Assembly: GCA_016704435.1 (NCBI GenBank)
Contig: JADJAB010000001.1
Span: 248,001 to 312,000 of the forward strand
Direction of reading: 5' to 3'
DNA length: 64,000 nucleotides
From: Rhodobacter sp.
Lineage (GTDB): Bacteria > Pseudomonadota > Alphaproteobacteria > Rhodobacterales > Rhodobacteraceae
Part shown: positions 8,858-18,359 of the stretch, in pieces
How the letters are laid out: each line of letters begins with the position of its first letter
Position numbering within the stretch: position 1 is the first letter of the stretch
The notes under the pieces: generated by a model
What the model saw: only the letters and a program-made list of their open reading frames with translations
Told to the model about the DNA's origin: nothing
Database searches by the model: none
Made by a program: the position numbers and the translations under genes

Positions 8858-10116
8858 CTGAGTCGCGCCAGTTTCTCATGCGCGCCGGTGAAGGTGCCCG
8901 ATGCCATCGCCGCGACGATCGAGATTTCGCCGCAAAGGCAGGTGGCGGCGGTGACTTCGGCCAGCGCCGCACCGTTGCCTTCTCCCGTCAGGCCCATCAG
9001 TGCCAGACAGGCCGATTGCGCGGGCAGGCCGGTGCCGCCGCCGACCGTGCCGACAAGGATCGACGGCATGGTGACCGAACAGAACAGCCCCGACTCGCGC
9101 TGCTCCATGCGGGTGAAGCCCACGGCACTTTCGGCCACGCAGGCCGCGTCCTGCCCGGTCGCTATGTAGATCGCCGCCAGTCCGTTCGCGTAATGCGCCT
9201 GCGCCCCAAGCTGGCCCGAAAGCAGTGCGCCAAGATTGGCCACGCGGCCATAGGCCAGCATGTCGTCGACGGTCGTGCCCAGTACCGAGGTCACCACCGC
9301 TTCGGGCAGAACGACCGAGGCCGAGACCTTGCGACCCCGCCCGGTAATCATGCTCAGCCCCGAGGCCTTCTTGTCGCCCGAGAAATTGCCCTCGATATAC
9401 CAGCGCCCCGGCCTGATCGGGCAATGCGCGGCGGCGTGGCGGCACAGCGCGTCGGTGGCGATCGTGACCATGTTCTGCCCGGCGGCGTCCCCGGTCGAAT
9501 AGCGGCACAGCAGGAAGGCGATGTTGTTGTCGATCACGGGTTCAAGCGAGACAAGCTTGCCATGGCGCGTGGTCGCCTCGGCCGCCGCCTTCAGCGCGGC
9601 GATGTTCGAGACGATCCAGTCGACGAACTGCCCCGCCTCGAGAAGGGTGGCGAAGACGAAGGCCGGGCTGCGCAGAACGCCTTCGTAAAGCACCGCCGTG
9701 CTGATGCCGCCGGCCCGGTTCGCCGCCCTGGCCCCGCGCCCGTAGGACGCCACCAGCGCCGCCTCCGACGTGGCCATCGGCACCGGATAATCGCCCTGCG
9801 CATTCACTCCGTTCACCCGCAGCGGCCCGATCACGCCGACCGGCAGCGAGACCGTGCCGATCATGTTCTCGATGTTCGCGGCGTAGCGCGGCAGGTTCTC
9901 GGCAGTGGCCGCGCCGAACAGGGTCTCGCGCGCCTTGGCGTCCAGCGCCAGATCGCGGTGCAGCCGCGCGACGGTTTCCGCGGTGACTCGCGGTGAAACA
10001 CGGAAACTGCGGCTGCCTTCCGGCCGCGGCGCCATTCGCGGCAGTTCGCCGCTTTGTCTGATTTTCTGCCGGATGCGGCGCAGCATTTCGGACACGTGGA
10101 ACGGAACAATCATCAT
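8854..10116 (-). CDS. Class I hydroxymethylglutaryl-CoA reductase
   Basis: This 420-residue protein reduces HMG-CoA to mevalonate. The family signatures are clear: ENMIGTVSLPVGVIGPL near 82, MATSEAALVASYGRGARAAN near 113 with the catalytic Glu, the NADP-site motif GDAAGQNMVTIATDAL near 209, GTVGGGTGLPAQSACLALMG near 356, and a C-terminal His in GTFTGAHEKLARLR. The signatures and the long N-terminal arm fit the class I (biosynthetic, NADPH) form. No other mevalonate-pathway gene is in the window. It is the first gene of the seven-gene run. Tandem ATG codons (10116 and 10113) leave the exact start open by one residue. Confidence 0.9.
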   Translation of the reverse strand: MMIVPFHVSEMLRRIRQKIRQSGELPRMAPRPEGSRSFRVSPRVTAETVARLHRDLALDAKARETLFGAATAENLPRYAANIENMIGTVSLPVGVIGPLRVNGVNAQGDYPVPMATSEAALVASYGRGARAANRAGGISTAVLYEGVLRSPAFVFATLLEAGQFVDWIVSNIAALKAAAEATTRHGKLVSLEPVIDNNIAFLLCRYSTGDAAGQNMVTIATDALCRHAAAHCPIRPGRWYIEGNFSGDKKASGLSMITGRGRKVSASVVLPEAVVTSVLGTTVDDMLAYGRVANLGALLSGQLGAQAHYANGLAAIYIATGQDAACVAESAVGFTRMEQRESGLFCSVTMPSILVGTVGGGTGLPAQSACLALMGLTGEGNGAALAEVTAATCLCGEISIVAAMASGTFTGAHEKLARLR

Positions 10117-10680
10117 CTTCGCCGCAAGATACTTTCGGAATCAGGCTAGCTTTCTTTAGGGCATTCTTGTGGCTCGATCACCGGTCTGCGGTCGCGACCG
10201 GATGAAAGATCCGCGCCGGCGCGCCGAAAGTGGCCGAATGTCCACAAAGAACCGGACCGAGTGCCCGGCGACGAAGAATTCCGCGCAGCATTGCAGCAGA
10301 CGGACCGTCAGCCCGCCCAGCATCACCGGCGCGGCGATCGACCCGGTGCTTTCCTGCATCACAGGGGCAAGCCGGATCATCAGGAAACCGCCCGCGTTGC
10401 TGCTGCCGTCGTCCAGCAGCGCCGGGACGGGGGCGGGCGCCTCCATCACCTCGGTCGTTCAGCCGTGCAGCGGGAAGGGCGCGTCTTCAGCGCGACCAAG
10501 ACGATCAGAACCGCCCCTGCGATACGGGCTGTCACCGAAAAGGCCTCTGGAGACGGCGGCGGAAATGGCAGTCAGGTCGTCGGTGCCGAAGGCAGCCACG
10601 GCACCGCCGCCGCCACGAACAGCAGCGCATCGCCCGCATGCCGGAAGACCTGCTGGCGACTAGCCGCTGTTCCTGCCGCC
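10117..10680. other. No intact gene recognised; likely promoter region of the HMG-CoA reductase operon
   Basis: About 560 bases separate the start of the HMG-CoA reductase gene from the LysR remnant. The short open frames here have no recognisable motif and no good ribosome-binding site. The part nearest 10117 should hold the promoter of the minus-strand operon. The part nearest 10680 may be further decayed LysR sequence, but I could not align it. Confidence 0.4.
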
Positions 10681-10945
10681 CCTTGAACGGCGCCGAGAGC
10701 TGCCTTCGACGCGCTGATTGTCAGAATGGGCCTTGTGCCCGCCATAGCGGCCAAGGCTGACGACATGGCGATGCCCCGCCTTCTGGCCCGAGAGGATGCC
10801 AGCCTTGCGGTCATTCCGCCCATCGAGGTTCCCGATGAGCTTGCTACCGGCGTCTGGTCGAAGCGACGCGCCTTCCTGGCATGAACGACGCCTTTCTGGC
10901 GACGACGCGCAATCATCGCTTCCCCATCCGATGCTGGCAGAGCCA
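10681..10945 (+). pseudogene. LysR-type regulator, C-terminal remnant (frameshifted)
   Basis: One frame reads TAPRAAFDALIVRMGLVPAI, then ADDMAMPRLLAREDASLAVI and PPIEVPDELATG, which is the co-inducer-binding domain pattern of NhaR-like LysR regulators. After a frameshift near 10857 the text continues VEATRLPGMNDAFLATTRNH RFP in another frame, again as in that family. An in-frame stop lies just upstream at about 10684, and no helix-turn-helix part can be read. The remnant is too short and broken to be functional. It marks old DNA loss at the left edge of the polysaccharide locus. Confidence 0.65.
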
Positions 10946-10968
10946 CTGGCGTCGTAGCCGACCGCGCC

Positions 10969-13274
10969 TTGCCGGCATCAGGGGATTTTCTCCGCATCGG
11001 CGTTGCAAGCGCCCTTTGCGATGGCCAGTTGTCAAGGTTCTTGTATGGCGTCTTAAGTTACGCAATTAGGTCGGATCGTGGTGTTCTGCTTGCGGCGTGC
11101 ATCGGTTTGGCGAACTCGGGCAGCGAACTCGGAAGGCTTTTCACGACTCTGAATCTGAAGGATTCGCGCAGCGACCCCGGCGCTTTCTCCGACCCTGATT
11201 CCGTTGATCTTCTGGCGCTTGCCCGGACGCTCTGGCGCGGAAGGCTGGTCATTCTCGCGATGACGACCGCCGCGATCCTGGCCGGCGGGGTCTATGCCTT
11301 TGTCGTCGCGACGCCGGTCTACCGGGCGACATCCGTGGTGATGCTGGAAACCCGCGAAGGCTCGGTCGCCGGTCTTGACTCGGTCCTGGGCGGCCTCGCG
11401 GCTGATACCTCTGCCGTCAACACCGAGGTCGAAGTGCTGCGCGGCCGGACCCTGATGGGGCGGGTTGTCGATGAGCTGGGCTTGGCCGGCGACGCGGAAT
11501 TCAATGCCGCGCTGCGCCCGGTGGACCTTGTCGCAGGCTTGCGCGCAACGATCATGGGCGGCGTGGCGGCGCCGCAAAGCCCGGAGGAAGAGGCCGCGAC
11601 GAACCGCGCCGCGACCATCTCGGCGTTGCTGGAATCGGTCGCGGTGCGCAACGTGCCGAACAGCCTGGTCTTCCAGATCACGGTTCAAAGCCCCTCGGCC
11701 GGCAAGGCCGCGAGCATCGCCGACACGATCGCGAGGCTCTACATCGATGACCAGCTGAAGGTGCGGTTCGACGCCACCGAGGTGGCCACGGCCTGGCTGG
11801 CAACGCGCGTTGCCGAGTTGCGGGTTGCCTTCGAGAACGCCGACGCCAGGGTCCGGGATTTCCGCAATGCGACCAGCCTGATCGATGCCGAAACCCTGGC
11901 CGGGATGGACCGGCAGTTGAAGGAGACGCGCCGGCGGCTGCAGCAGATCTCCGAGCAGGTCGTCGCGAAGGAGGATGTCCTGGCCAGGATGGCGGCGCTT
12001 CGGGATCCGGTTGACCGGGCCGCAGCGACCGGCGACGAGGCGCTGATGCGGCTGGTGGGGCGGGTGCATTCGGGCGAGGCGGGGGCCGAGGCGCAGCTGC
12101 TGACCGATCTGGGGCGCTTCCAGGTTCAGACGCAACAGGACCGGGACCGGCTTGCCCTGCAGGTGCAATCGCTGGGCGAGGCAGAGAAATCCCTGTCGGC
12201 CGACATCGAGCGGCAGTCGCAGGACCTGGCCGAACTGGAGATACTGGAGCGCGAGTCCGAGGCAAGCCGGGTTCTGTATGAGCATTTCCAGACCCGGCTG
12301 AACGAGACCTCGGCCCAGCAGGGCATTCAGAAGGCCGACAGCCGCATCTTGTCCGATGCGGTCGTGCCAAGCGCGCCAAGCGCGCCGCGCAAGTCGCTTG
12401 TGCTGGCGATGGCGGCCCTTCTTGGCCTCATGCTGGGCGCCGCGATCGTGCTTTTGCGCGAGACGATGGCCAACCGCATCCGCACCAGCCGCGAGCTGGA
12501 AGAGCTGACCGGACGGGCGGTTCTGGCACAGGTTCCGCTGATCAGGAGAAGACGCGCAAGGGGGTTCTGGCCTATCTGGTGAACAAGCCCACCTCGGCCA
12601 TGGCCGAAGCCGTGCGGAATCTGCGCACGGGCATCCTGCTGTCTTCGGTCGACCGGTCGCCCAGGGTCATCGTGATAACCTCGGCGCTTCCGGGCGAGGG
12701 CAAGACGACGACGACGCTGGCGCTGGCGCAGAACCTGACGGCGATGGGCCGCAAGGTGCTGGTGATTGAGGGCGATGTGCGGATCTGCTCGCTGGGCCTC
12801 TATTTCGACGATCTTCCGGCGGATTATCCCGGCGTGGCCGCGGTGATCAACGGCGACCATGGCCTTGCCGAGGCCGTCGTCCCGATTGCCGGATATGGCG
12901 ACCTGCTGTTTGGCAGGAAGGTCGCGGTCAATGCCGCCGATCTGTTCTCGTCGCAACGTTTTGCCGCGCTGATCGAAGAGGCGCGCGCGTCCTATGACAT
13001 CGTCCTGATCGACACGCCGCCCGTCCTGGTGGTTCCCGACGCAAGGGTGATCGCGCAACAGGCCGATACGGTGGTGTTCTCGGTGCATTGGGACAGCACC
13101 AGCCGGACGCAGATCCAGGAGGCGCTGCACCAGCTGGAAATGGTGAACATCCGCATCGCCGGGATCTCCCTGAACCGCGTCGATCCCAAGGGCATGCGAA
13201 AATACGGCTATGGCGGAAAACATGCCGGATATGGCGGATATGCGTCCTACGGTAGCAAGTATTATGGAAACTGA
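10969..13274 (+). CDS. Polysaccharide co-polymerase / tyrosine autokinase (Wzc-like BY-kinase), interrupted by one frameshift
   Basis: Two frames join near 12551-12564 (a one-base loss restores the frame) to give a Wzc/ExoP-type protein of about 760 residues. The N-terminal part has a Wzz domain with transmembrane segment LVILAMTTAAILAGGVYAFV, a long coiled coil and a second membrane helix (LVLAMAALLGLMLGAAIVLL). The C-terminal kinase has Walker A SALPGEGKTTTTLALAQNL, Walker A-prime VLVIEGDVRICS and Walker B YDIVLIDTPPVL. The tail is rich in Tyr (seven in the last 25 residues), the usual autophosphorylation cluster. These proteins control chain length and export of capsule or exopolysaccharide. 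The true start is uncertain: conserved sequence begins only near 11190, and no strong ribosome-binding site decides it. Confidence 0.8.
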
Positions 13275-14394
13275 GCCTGATCAGCCGAAGTCGCCCCTGG
13301 CCGCTTCGATGAGTCGGAACGCTCGAAAGCGGCCTTTGCCTCCGTTGTTGATTGCCGGGCCCTTTCCGCCGCCGGTCCACGGGTTCTCGGTCATCACGGC
13401 CGCGATGAGCGCAGAGATCGCGCAGCTAAGGGACGTCGAACTGTGCGATCTTTCTTCGGCGCATCCCGCGGCAATCGCCAGGAATCTCGCCCAGGCTGGC
13501 AAGTGCCTTCGGACCATGGCGCGCATCATCGGCTTTCGCTTGCGGGGCGGAAGAGCTGCATCCATCGGCGCAAATGGCGGCTGGGGCATGCTCTATACGC
13601 TGGGTCTTGTGGCTGCTGCGCGGGCATCCGGCCTGAAAATGTTCCTGCACCACCATTCCTACGCCTATATCGACCGGCGCTCAGGCCTGATGGCGACCCT
13701 GTGCGCGATCGGCGGGGCGCGGCTGCAGCATGTGTTTCTGGCGCAATCCATGCAGGAGGCGTTCTTTGCCCGCTATCCGCAGAAATCTGCCGCACTTCTG
13801 CTTCCCAATGCGATCTTTGTGCCGACCCGGCCCACGCGCGCGACACGGTCCGCGGGAAGGATCAGGGTCGGACTGCTTTCCAACCTCGGCCCCGAAAAGG
13901 GCCTGTACGACTTCATCGAAACGGCCCGCCAAGTGAAGGCCGCGCAGTTGCCGGTAGAGATGCTTCTGGCCGGCCCGGTCCCGCGCCCGCAGGACGCCGA
14001 AGCGATCAACGCAGCCGAGGCCGAGGGATTGCTCCGGGCGCTTGGGCCGCTATACGGCAAGGACAAATACGCCTTCTTCCAGAAACTCGACCTTTTCCTG
14101 TTTCCCACGCGGTACCTCAACGAAGCCCAGCCGACTGTTATCTACGAGGCCCTGGCCGCAGGCGTACCGGTGCTTGCCTTTGCGCGCGGTGCGATCGCAG
14201 ATCAGGTTCGTGATTGCTTGCCAAGCCTTCCTCTTGAAACGGTTTTTGCCAGTGCTGCTCTGGCGGCAATCCACGACTACGCGCTTCTTCCTGCCGGTGA
14301 ACGAGACAGAATTTCTGCGTTGGCCTCTGCACGTCATGCCGAGGATCGCGAACAGGGGAGGCAGACGATAAGGTTTCTTGCAAACGTCGGTTAG
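13264..14394 (+). CDS. Glycosyltransferase (GT-B fold, group 1/4 type)
   Basis: The product is 376 residues if translation starts at ATG 13264, which overlaps the kinase gene end by 11 bases. A second ATG at 13309 is possible. The N-terminal half begins PLLIAGPFPPPVHGFSVIT, a typical donor-independent Rossmann entry with a glycine-rich loop. The C-terminal half has RIRVGLLSNLGPEKGLYDFI near 200 and a sugar-nucleotide-binding block FLFPTRYLNEAQPTVIYEAL with E at the EX7E-like position, then AAGVPVLAFARGAI. It should add one sugar to the lipid-linked repeat unit. It is cotranscribed with the autokinase. Confidence 0.8.
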   Translation: METEPDQPKSPLAASMSRNARKRPLPPLLIAGPFPPPVHGFSVITAAMSAEIAQLRDVELCDLSSAHPAAIARNLAQAGKCLRTMARIIGFRLRGGRAASIGANGGWGMLYTLGLVAAARASGLKMFLHHHSYAYIDRRSGLMATLCAIGGARLQHVFLAQSMQEAFFARYPQKSAALLLPNAIFVPTRPTRATRSAGRIRVGLLSNLGPEKGLYDFIETARQVKAAQLPVEMLLAGPVPRPQDAEAINAAEAEGLLRALGPLYGKDKYAFFQKLDLFLFPTRYLNEAQPTVIYEALAAGVPVLAFARGAIADQVRDCLPSLPLETVFASAALAAIHDYALLPAGERDRISALASARHAEDREQGRQTIRFLANVG

Positions 14395-14529
14395 CTCGCC
14401 CCGGCTGTCATTGACGCTGCATCAATCATGCGGCGGAAGTGCCGTGACAAGCGACAAATCAAGACGCGCGGAATGCGCGATTCCGAAGGTTGACGGATGT
14501 CCCGCTGTCAGGGAGAGAGATCGGGCGCA

Positions 14530-15669
14530 TCACGCAGCGGGACCCAAACCGCCACAAAGCGCCTGCACGCCTTCGGCAAAACGCGCGACATCACCTTTGG
14601 GCGCTGCCGCCCCTGCAGCGCGGCACATTCTTTCCCACAAGGAGCGGTCGCGGTCCATGAGGCCCATGAAATAAGCCATTCCTTCGGGGTTGTCCGGTTC
14701 GATCACAAAGCCGTTGACGCCACTACGCACCAGGAGATCCCGGGCACCGCAATTGTCCGACAGAATCACCGGCAGCCCCATCGCCTGCGCCTCGATCACC
14801 ACATTGCCGAATTGTTCTTCCACGCTTGGCAACAGCAAGGCAAGGCTCTTGGCCAGGACACGGGCTACACCGTCGCTTTGGACAAAGCCATGAAAGATCA
14901 CCCTGTCGGTCAGTCCAAGCGATTGGACCTTTTCGCGAAGCTGCATTTCAAGCTCACCCGAGCCGCAGAGATCGAGCCGCCGGTTGCTTTGTGCCGATCT
15001 GGCGAAAATGGAGAACGCCTCTAGCGCCATGAACAGGTTTTTCTTGGGGACGAAGCGCGCCACAATCGTAAAATCGCGGTCCGAAAATGGAATTCCGGCC
15101 GGTGCGGGTGCGGTGCCTGCCAACGAAATGATGCGATCGATCGACAATGTGTTGTATTCCCCGCGGACTTTTCCGGCGGCAATACCCTGGAATTCGAGAT
15201 AGGCCTTCGAGCGGTATCCGGACCCGATCGCGCCGCAATAGGGCTTCATCCACCAGGACTTGAAGTATTCTCGATATGCGCGACGCGGAAGGTCATCGAA
15301 CTTCGAGCATCCCATCGTGAAAACACGCTGCCCGAAAAGTCGCAGGGCCATTGCAAAGAGAAAGATTTCAGGCCGCTCGTAGTGGCACAGAAACCAGTCT
15401 GCCTTGCCGATCTTGCGGCGAGCGCGCAGCATTGCTCGCAAGATCGCAAGTCGCTGCCCGCGCCGGTTGCCCGGCATCAGGGTAAGTCGTTCGAAGGCAT
15501 CGGCCTCGTTCGAGACCCAATCATAGGTGTCGCTCGACTGGTACATTTCCAATCCGATGACCCGCCTCTTGGTGAAGCATGCGACAGCCTCGCATCTGTC
15601 GTTGTGCATCGGGCCGAAATTGTCCCAGACAAAGACGATCGGAGTTTCGATGGGGTGACCAGTTGGCAT
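14530..15669 (-). CDS. Glycosyltransferase family 4 protein
   Basis: This 379-residue GT-B enzyme has the family 4 pattern: FTIVARFVPKKNLFMALEAF near 200, LDLCGSGELEMQLREKVQSL near 230, VIFHGFVQSD near 256, and EEQFGNVVIEAQAMGLPVIL near 285 containing the EX7E nucleotide-sugar motif. It faces the upstream glycosyltransferase gene convergently across 135 bases. As a member of the polysaccharide locus it likely builds the repeat unit; donor and acceptor are unknown. Confidence 0.85.
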   Translation of the reverse strand: MPTGHPIETPIVFVWDNFGPMHNDRCEAVACFTKRRVIGLEMYQSSDTYDWVSNEADAFERLTLMPGNRRGQRLAILRAMLRARRKIGKADWFLCHYERPEIFLFAMALRLFGQRVFTMGCSKFDDLPRRAYREYFKSWWMKPYCGAIGSGYRSKAYLEFQGIAAGKVRGEYNTLSIDRIISLAGTAPAPAGIPFSDRDFTIVARFVPKKNLFMALEAFSIFARSAQSNRRLDLCGSGELEMQLREKVQSLGLTDRVIFHGFVQSDGVARVLAKSLALLLPSVEEQFGNVVIEAQAMGLPVILSDNCGARDLLVRSGVNGFVIEPDNPEGMAYFMGLMDRDRSLWERMCRAAGAAAPKGDVARFAEGVQALCGGLGPAA

Positions 15670-15729
15670 TTCTTGATTATGTCTTGGACGGTTGTCCGAA
15701 CATAAAGGGCGGACAACCGGAATGCCAGA

Positions 15730-16656
15730 TCAGTATTCTCCGGTCAGGCGACCTGCATGCTGCGCAGCCATGGCCGCGACATGGCCGGCCACCATCCGGG
15801 TGTGATGGCCTGACCCCGTCAGTGTCTGCACCGACAGATCATCATAAATCAGCGTCACGTCATGGGTGCCGGTCAGCCCCAGTACACCCGGCACATCTGC
15901 GGCGCGGGTGACGGCGCTGGCGCCGGTGATGATCGTGCTGGTTTCCAATGTCGCGATCTCGACCTGCGGGGCGGTGACGATGATCGTCGCACCCGTCGCC
16001 GACACGGCGCTGTAGTCGAACTTCGGCTGGATCAAGATGCATCCGGCGGGAACCGTGAAGGCAAAGCTGTAGCGCCGCCCGCCCGGCTCCAGTGTGACCG
16101 TCGTGTCCGAGAACACATGCCCGAGTATCCAGGTGCCCGCCGTGGAGTTGAAGACAGCGGGTCTGATCTGCGCGGCGTTCGGTGATGCCGCCCAGAAGGA
16201 AAACACCATGGCTTGTCCCGGCGTGACCGCGACGGCATTCGGGGTGTCCGGGTTGCAGAAGGTATTGTTCGTCCGCGTGTAGGACTTGGCAGCAAGCCCG
16301 CGCAGGGTTGTGGGGACCGCCGGGGGGTTGTTGCCACCTGCCTGCCACCATATCGGGCAGATCGTCGTGATGTTGTTCAGCATCAGATTGGTCGCCGCCG
16401 CCTCGATCAGCAGCCCACGCGCGGCCCCGGCTTCGGTATGGTCGAGGCGCGGCTGATTGGCTGCCAGCGACTCCAGCACCCCGCCAGAGGTCAGCCGCAG
16501 CGCCGAACCGGCGCGGGTGAAGGAGATGACCTCGGCCAGGGTTTTCGGCTTGCCCTTGGCCAGAAAGCTGCCCGCGGCAAAGTCGAGAGAAAGCGCCGGG
16601 CCGGACGGCCTGACCCGACGTGCCGAGACGACCGAGAAATCGGTGACGACCCTCAT
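15730..16656 (-). CDS. Gene-transfer-agent-type head spike fibre protein
   Basis: The product is 308 residues from ATG 16656, which overlaps the spike-base stop as ATGA; this decides the start over a long in-frame extension. Seen: an N-terminal lead MRVVTDFSVVSARRVRPSGP, then the head-spike-fibre pattern ISFTRAGSALRLTSGGVLES, RLDHTEAGAARGLLIEAAAT and a carbohydrate-binding-like beta domain to the end. Known relatives are the R. capsulatus gene transfer agent head spikes (Ghs proteins, rcc01079/rcc01080), which bind the cell capsule. The R. capsulatus spike genes also lie near capsule genes, as far as I recall. Here the pair sits inside a capsule-type locus. Confidence 0.75.
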   Translation of the reverse strand: MRVVTDFSVVSARRVRPSGPALSLDFAAGSFLAKGKPKTLAEVISFTRAGSALRLTSGGVLESLAANQPRLDHTEAGAARGLLIEAAATNLMLNNITTICPIWWQAGGNNPPAVPTTLRGLAAKSYTRTNNTFCNPDTPNAVAVTPGQAMVFSFWAASPNAAQIRPAVFNSTAGTWILGHVFSDTTVTLEPGGRRYSFAFTVPAGCILIQPKFDYSAVSATGATIIVTAPQVEIATLETSTIITGASAVTRAADVPGVLGLTGTHDVTLIYDDLSVQTLTGSGHHTRMVAGHVAAMAAQHAGRLTGEY

Positions 16657-16919
16657 GCAAGCACCATGGCGTGAATACCGGTCGCCGTGGTGCCGGTGGC
16701 GCGCACCCGCTGGGTGCCGACTGGCAGAATGGAATAGTCGGCCAGCACCACGGTGCGGGTCTGCCCCACCACGGTCACAAGGCTGATCGTCCCGCCGGTT
16801 TCGACGTAAAGCGCAATGGCGACCCGGGGCAGATCGGTGCTGTCCGAGGGCGTCACCGGCATGATATCGGTCGCCGGGCCAGTGATCGAAGCGGTCTGGG
16901 AAACGAAGGGATTGCTCAT
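16653..16919 (-). CDS. Gene-transfer-agent-type spike base protein (RCAP_rcc01079 family)
   Basis: This 88-residue protein begins MSNPFVSQTASITGPATDIM and continues PVTPSDSTDLPRVAIALYVE and ILPVGTQRVRATGTTATGIH. That order is the signature of the rcc01079-type spike base family of the R. capsulatus gene transfer agent. It has a good ribosome-binding site (GAGG five bases before ATG). It overlaps the fibre gene by four bases, as expected for a base-fibre pair. No capsid, terminase or tail gene is present in the window, so the rest of the particle must be encoded elsewhere. Confidence 0.8.
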   Translation of the reverse strand: MSNPFVSQTASITGPATDIMPVTPSDSTDLPRVAIALYVETGGTISLVTVVGQTRTVVLADYSILPVGTQRVRATGTTATGIHAMVLA

Positions 16920-16942
16920 GGTATCCTCTGTATCTTGAAGGT

Positions 16943-18311
16943 TCAGCCGAGAACTTGCTTGGCTGCAGAGGATGTTGACGAAGGATTAACAAATCCCGGG
17001 GCTGCGAGCGCAGGGTCTATCTGGATCGTTCCTTTTTGCAAATGGCCGAGCCAGGACCTTTTAACAGAGCCAAACAGATGACTTGCAACGTTCAGCAAGA
17101 TTATAAGATAAAAGAATCTGATCGTATTTCGGGTTGGGTAGGTGAATTGTAGATAGGTTGCGAGAGAAAAGACAGAGATTGAAATTAGAAATAGAATGAA
17201 CTTCTTACGGCGCAAAAGTGAGAATACCTTCAAATACGCATAGATCATGATAGAAAAATATATAGCCACGTATTGAATTCCAAACAGACGAATTTCTGTA
17301 GTTGCCCCAAACGGTACGAAACGGTTATGGCGAAGCTGGAATTGAATGTAGTGCGTCGAGTATCCATCTATGAAACTGGGCAAAGGCGAGAGCGCTGTAA
17401 GTTTGTAGCCGAGTGGATAATCATGGGTACTGTAAAAAAAGCCATCTCCCTGCACGAACACACCTTCGACAACATTTCCTATCAAATCAAACGCATTCAA
17501 CGTAGAGAAGTCAAATGATTGATCGAAATAATTGAATATGGCGCTTAGCCCTTGATCGCTTGATCCACGGCCATTCAAACTGTTGACGAGATTTAAAAAG
17601 GCGAAAGCAAAAAATAATAGTGCAAATCCTTTGTGAGATCGCTTGCCCGACAAAAAAAGAGGTAATGCAAAAGACCGCATAAACAACCGCTAGCCGTGAA
17701 TGAGCTGTTATATTGAATACTAGAAACCATATTGCTGGCGGGAACAGTATCAGCACCTGACCCCACCGCCTGTTTACGATCGAAATAGACAGATAAACGA
17801 TTACAATTAGCCCAACCAATCCCTGAGCTGCATGAACGAAAATGTTGATCGGCGTCTTCACTACAACAACTGCTGGCGAGGACATCAGAATATACTGCGA
17901 GTTTCTGAAGATCACTTCCAGATCGAGAATGGAAAAGTGATATATCGAAAAAGCCAGTAGCATCAATGCAATAAGCGGAAACCTATTCTCTTTTCTTTTT
18001 CTGATGAGATCAGTAAAACTAGCCACAGAGTAATGATAGGCCGGGTGCCGTCGCTTAAGCAAGTAAATAGCCAAGACAATTAAATACGTCGCGAAAAAAT
18101 ACGCTACGTTGATTGCTCCAAACTCGACTTGTCCACCTCGTGACCAGGTCATAGCGAACGTGGTGATGAATCCCATTTTCCATGCAAGAGCCGCAGCCAA
18201 TGTTTGCGCCGAAAGAATCGCCAATGGAATGGCAACAACGTGGCCCCTCCAAATACTCTGTAGAGAATGCGCAAAAGCCAGCAGGGAAAGCGGAAACGCA
18301 ATCTCGAACAT
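16943..18311 (-). CDS. Wzy-like O-antigen/capsule polymerase (AT-rich, one frameshift)
   Basis: Two membrane-protein frames join at a run of seven A at 17652-17658; removing one base gives a continuous product of about 455 residues. It has about ten hydrophobic segments, a large polar loop (YFDQSFDFSTLNAFDLIGNV to HYIQFQLRHNRFVPF) and a FLSGKRSHKG-like turn, the usual build of Wzy polymerases that join repeat units in the periplasm. Sequence identity to known Wzy is typically low, so the call rests on topology and the adjacent Wzx gene. The gene is visibly AT-richer than its neighbours (about 40-48% GC in lines I sampled), suggesting transfer. The last 30 codons are GC-rich again. Confidence 0.7.
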
Positions 18312-18359
18312 GGGTTCACTACACTTCTGGTTGTTCGACTAAAGACACAGCATGTCCGT

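Noticed and set aside
10156..10449. A 97-codon minus-strand frame upstream of the HMG-CoA reductase gene
   Set aside because: No domain, no good ribosome-binding site, and position in a decayed region; not supported as a gene.
15730..16919. Treating the spike genes as a prophage
   Set aside because: No terminase, capsid, portal, integrase or lysis gene lies nearby, and the family match is to gene-transfer-agent spikes.
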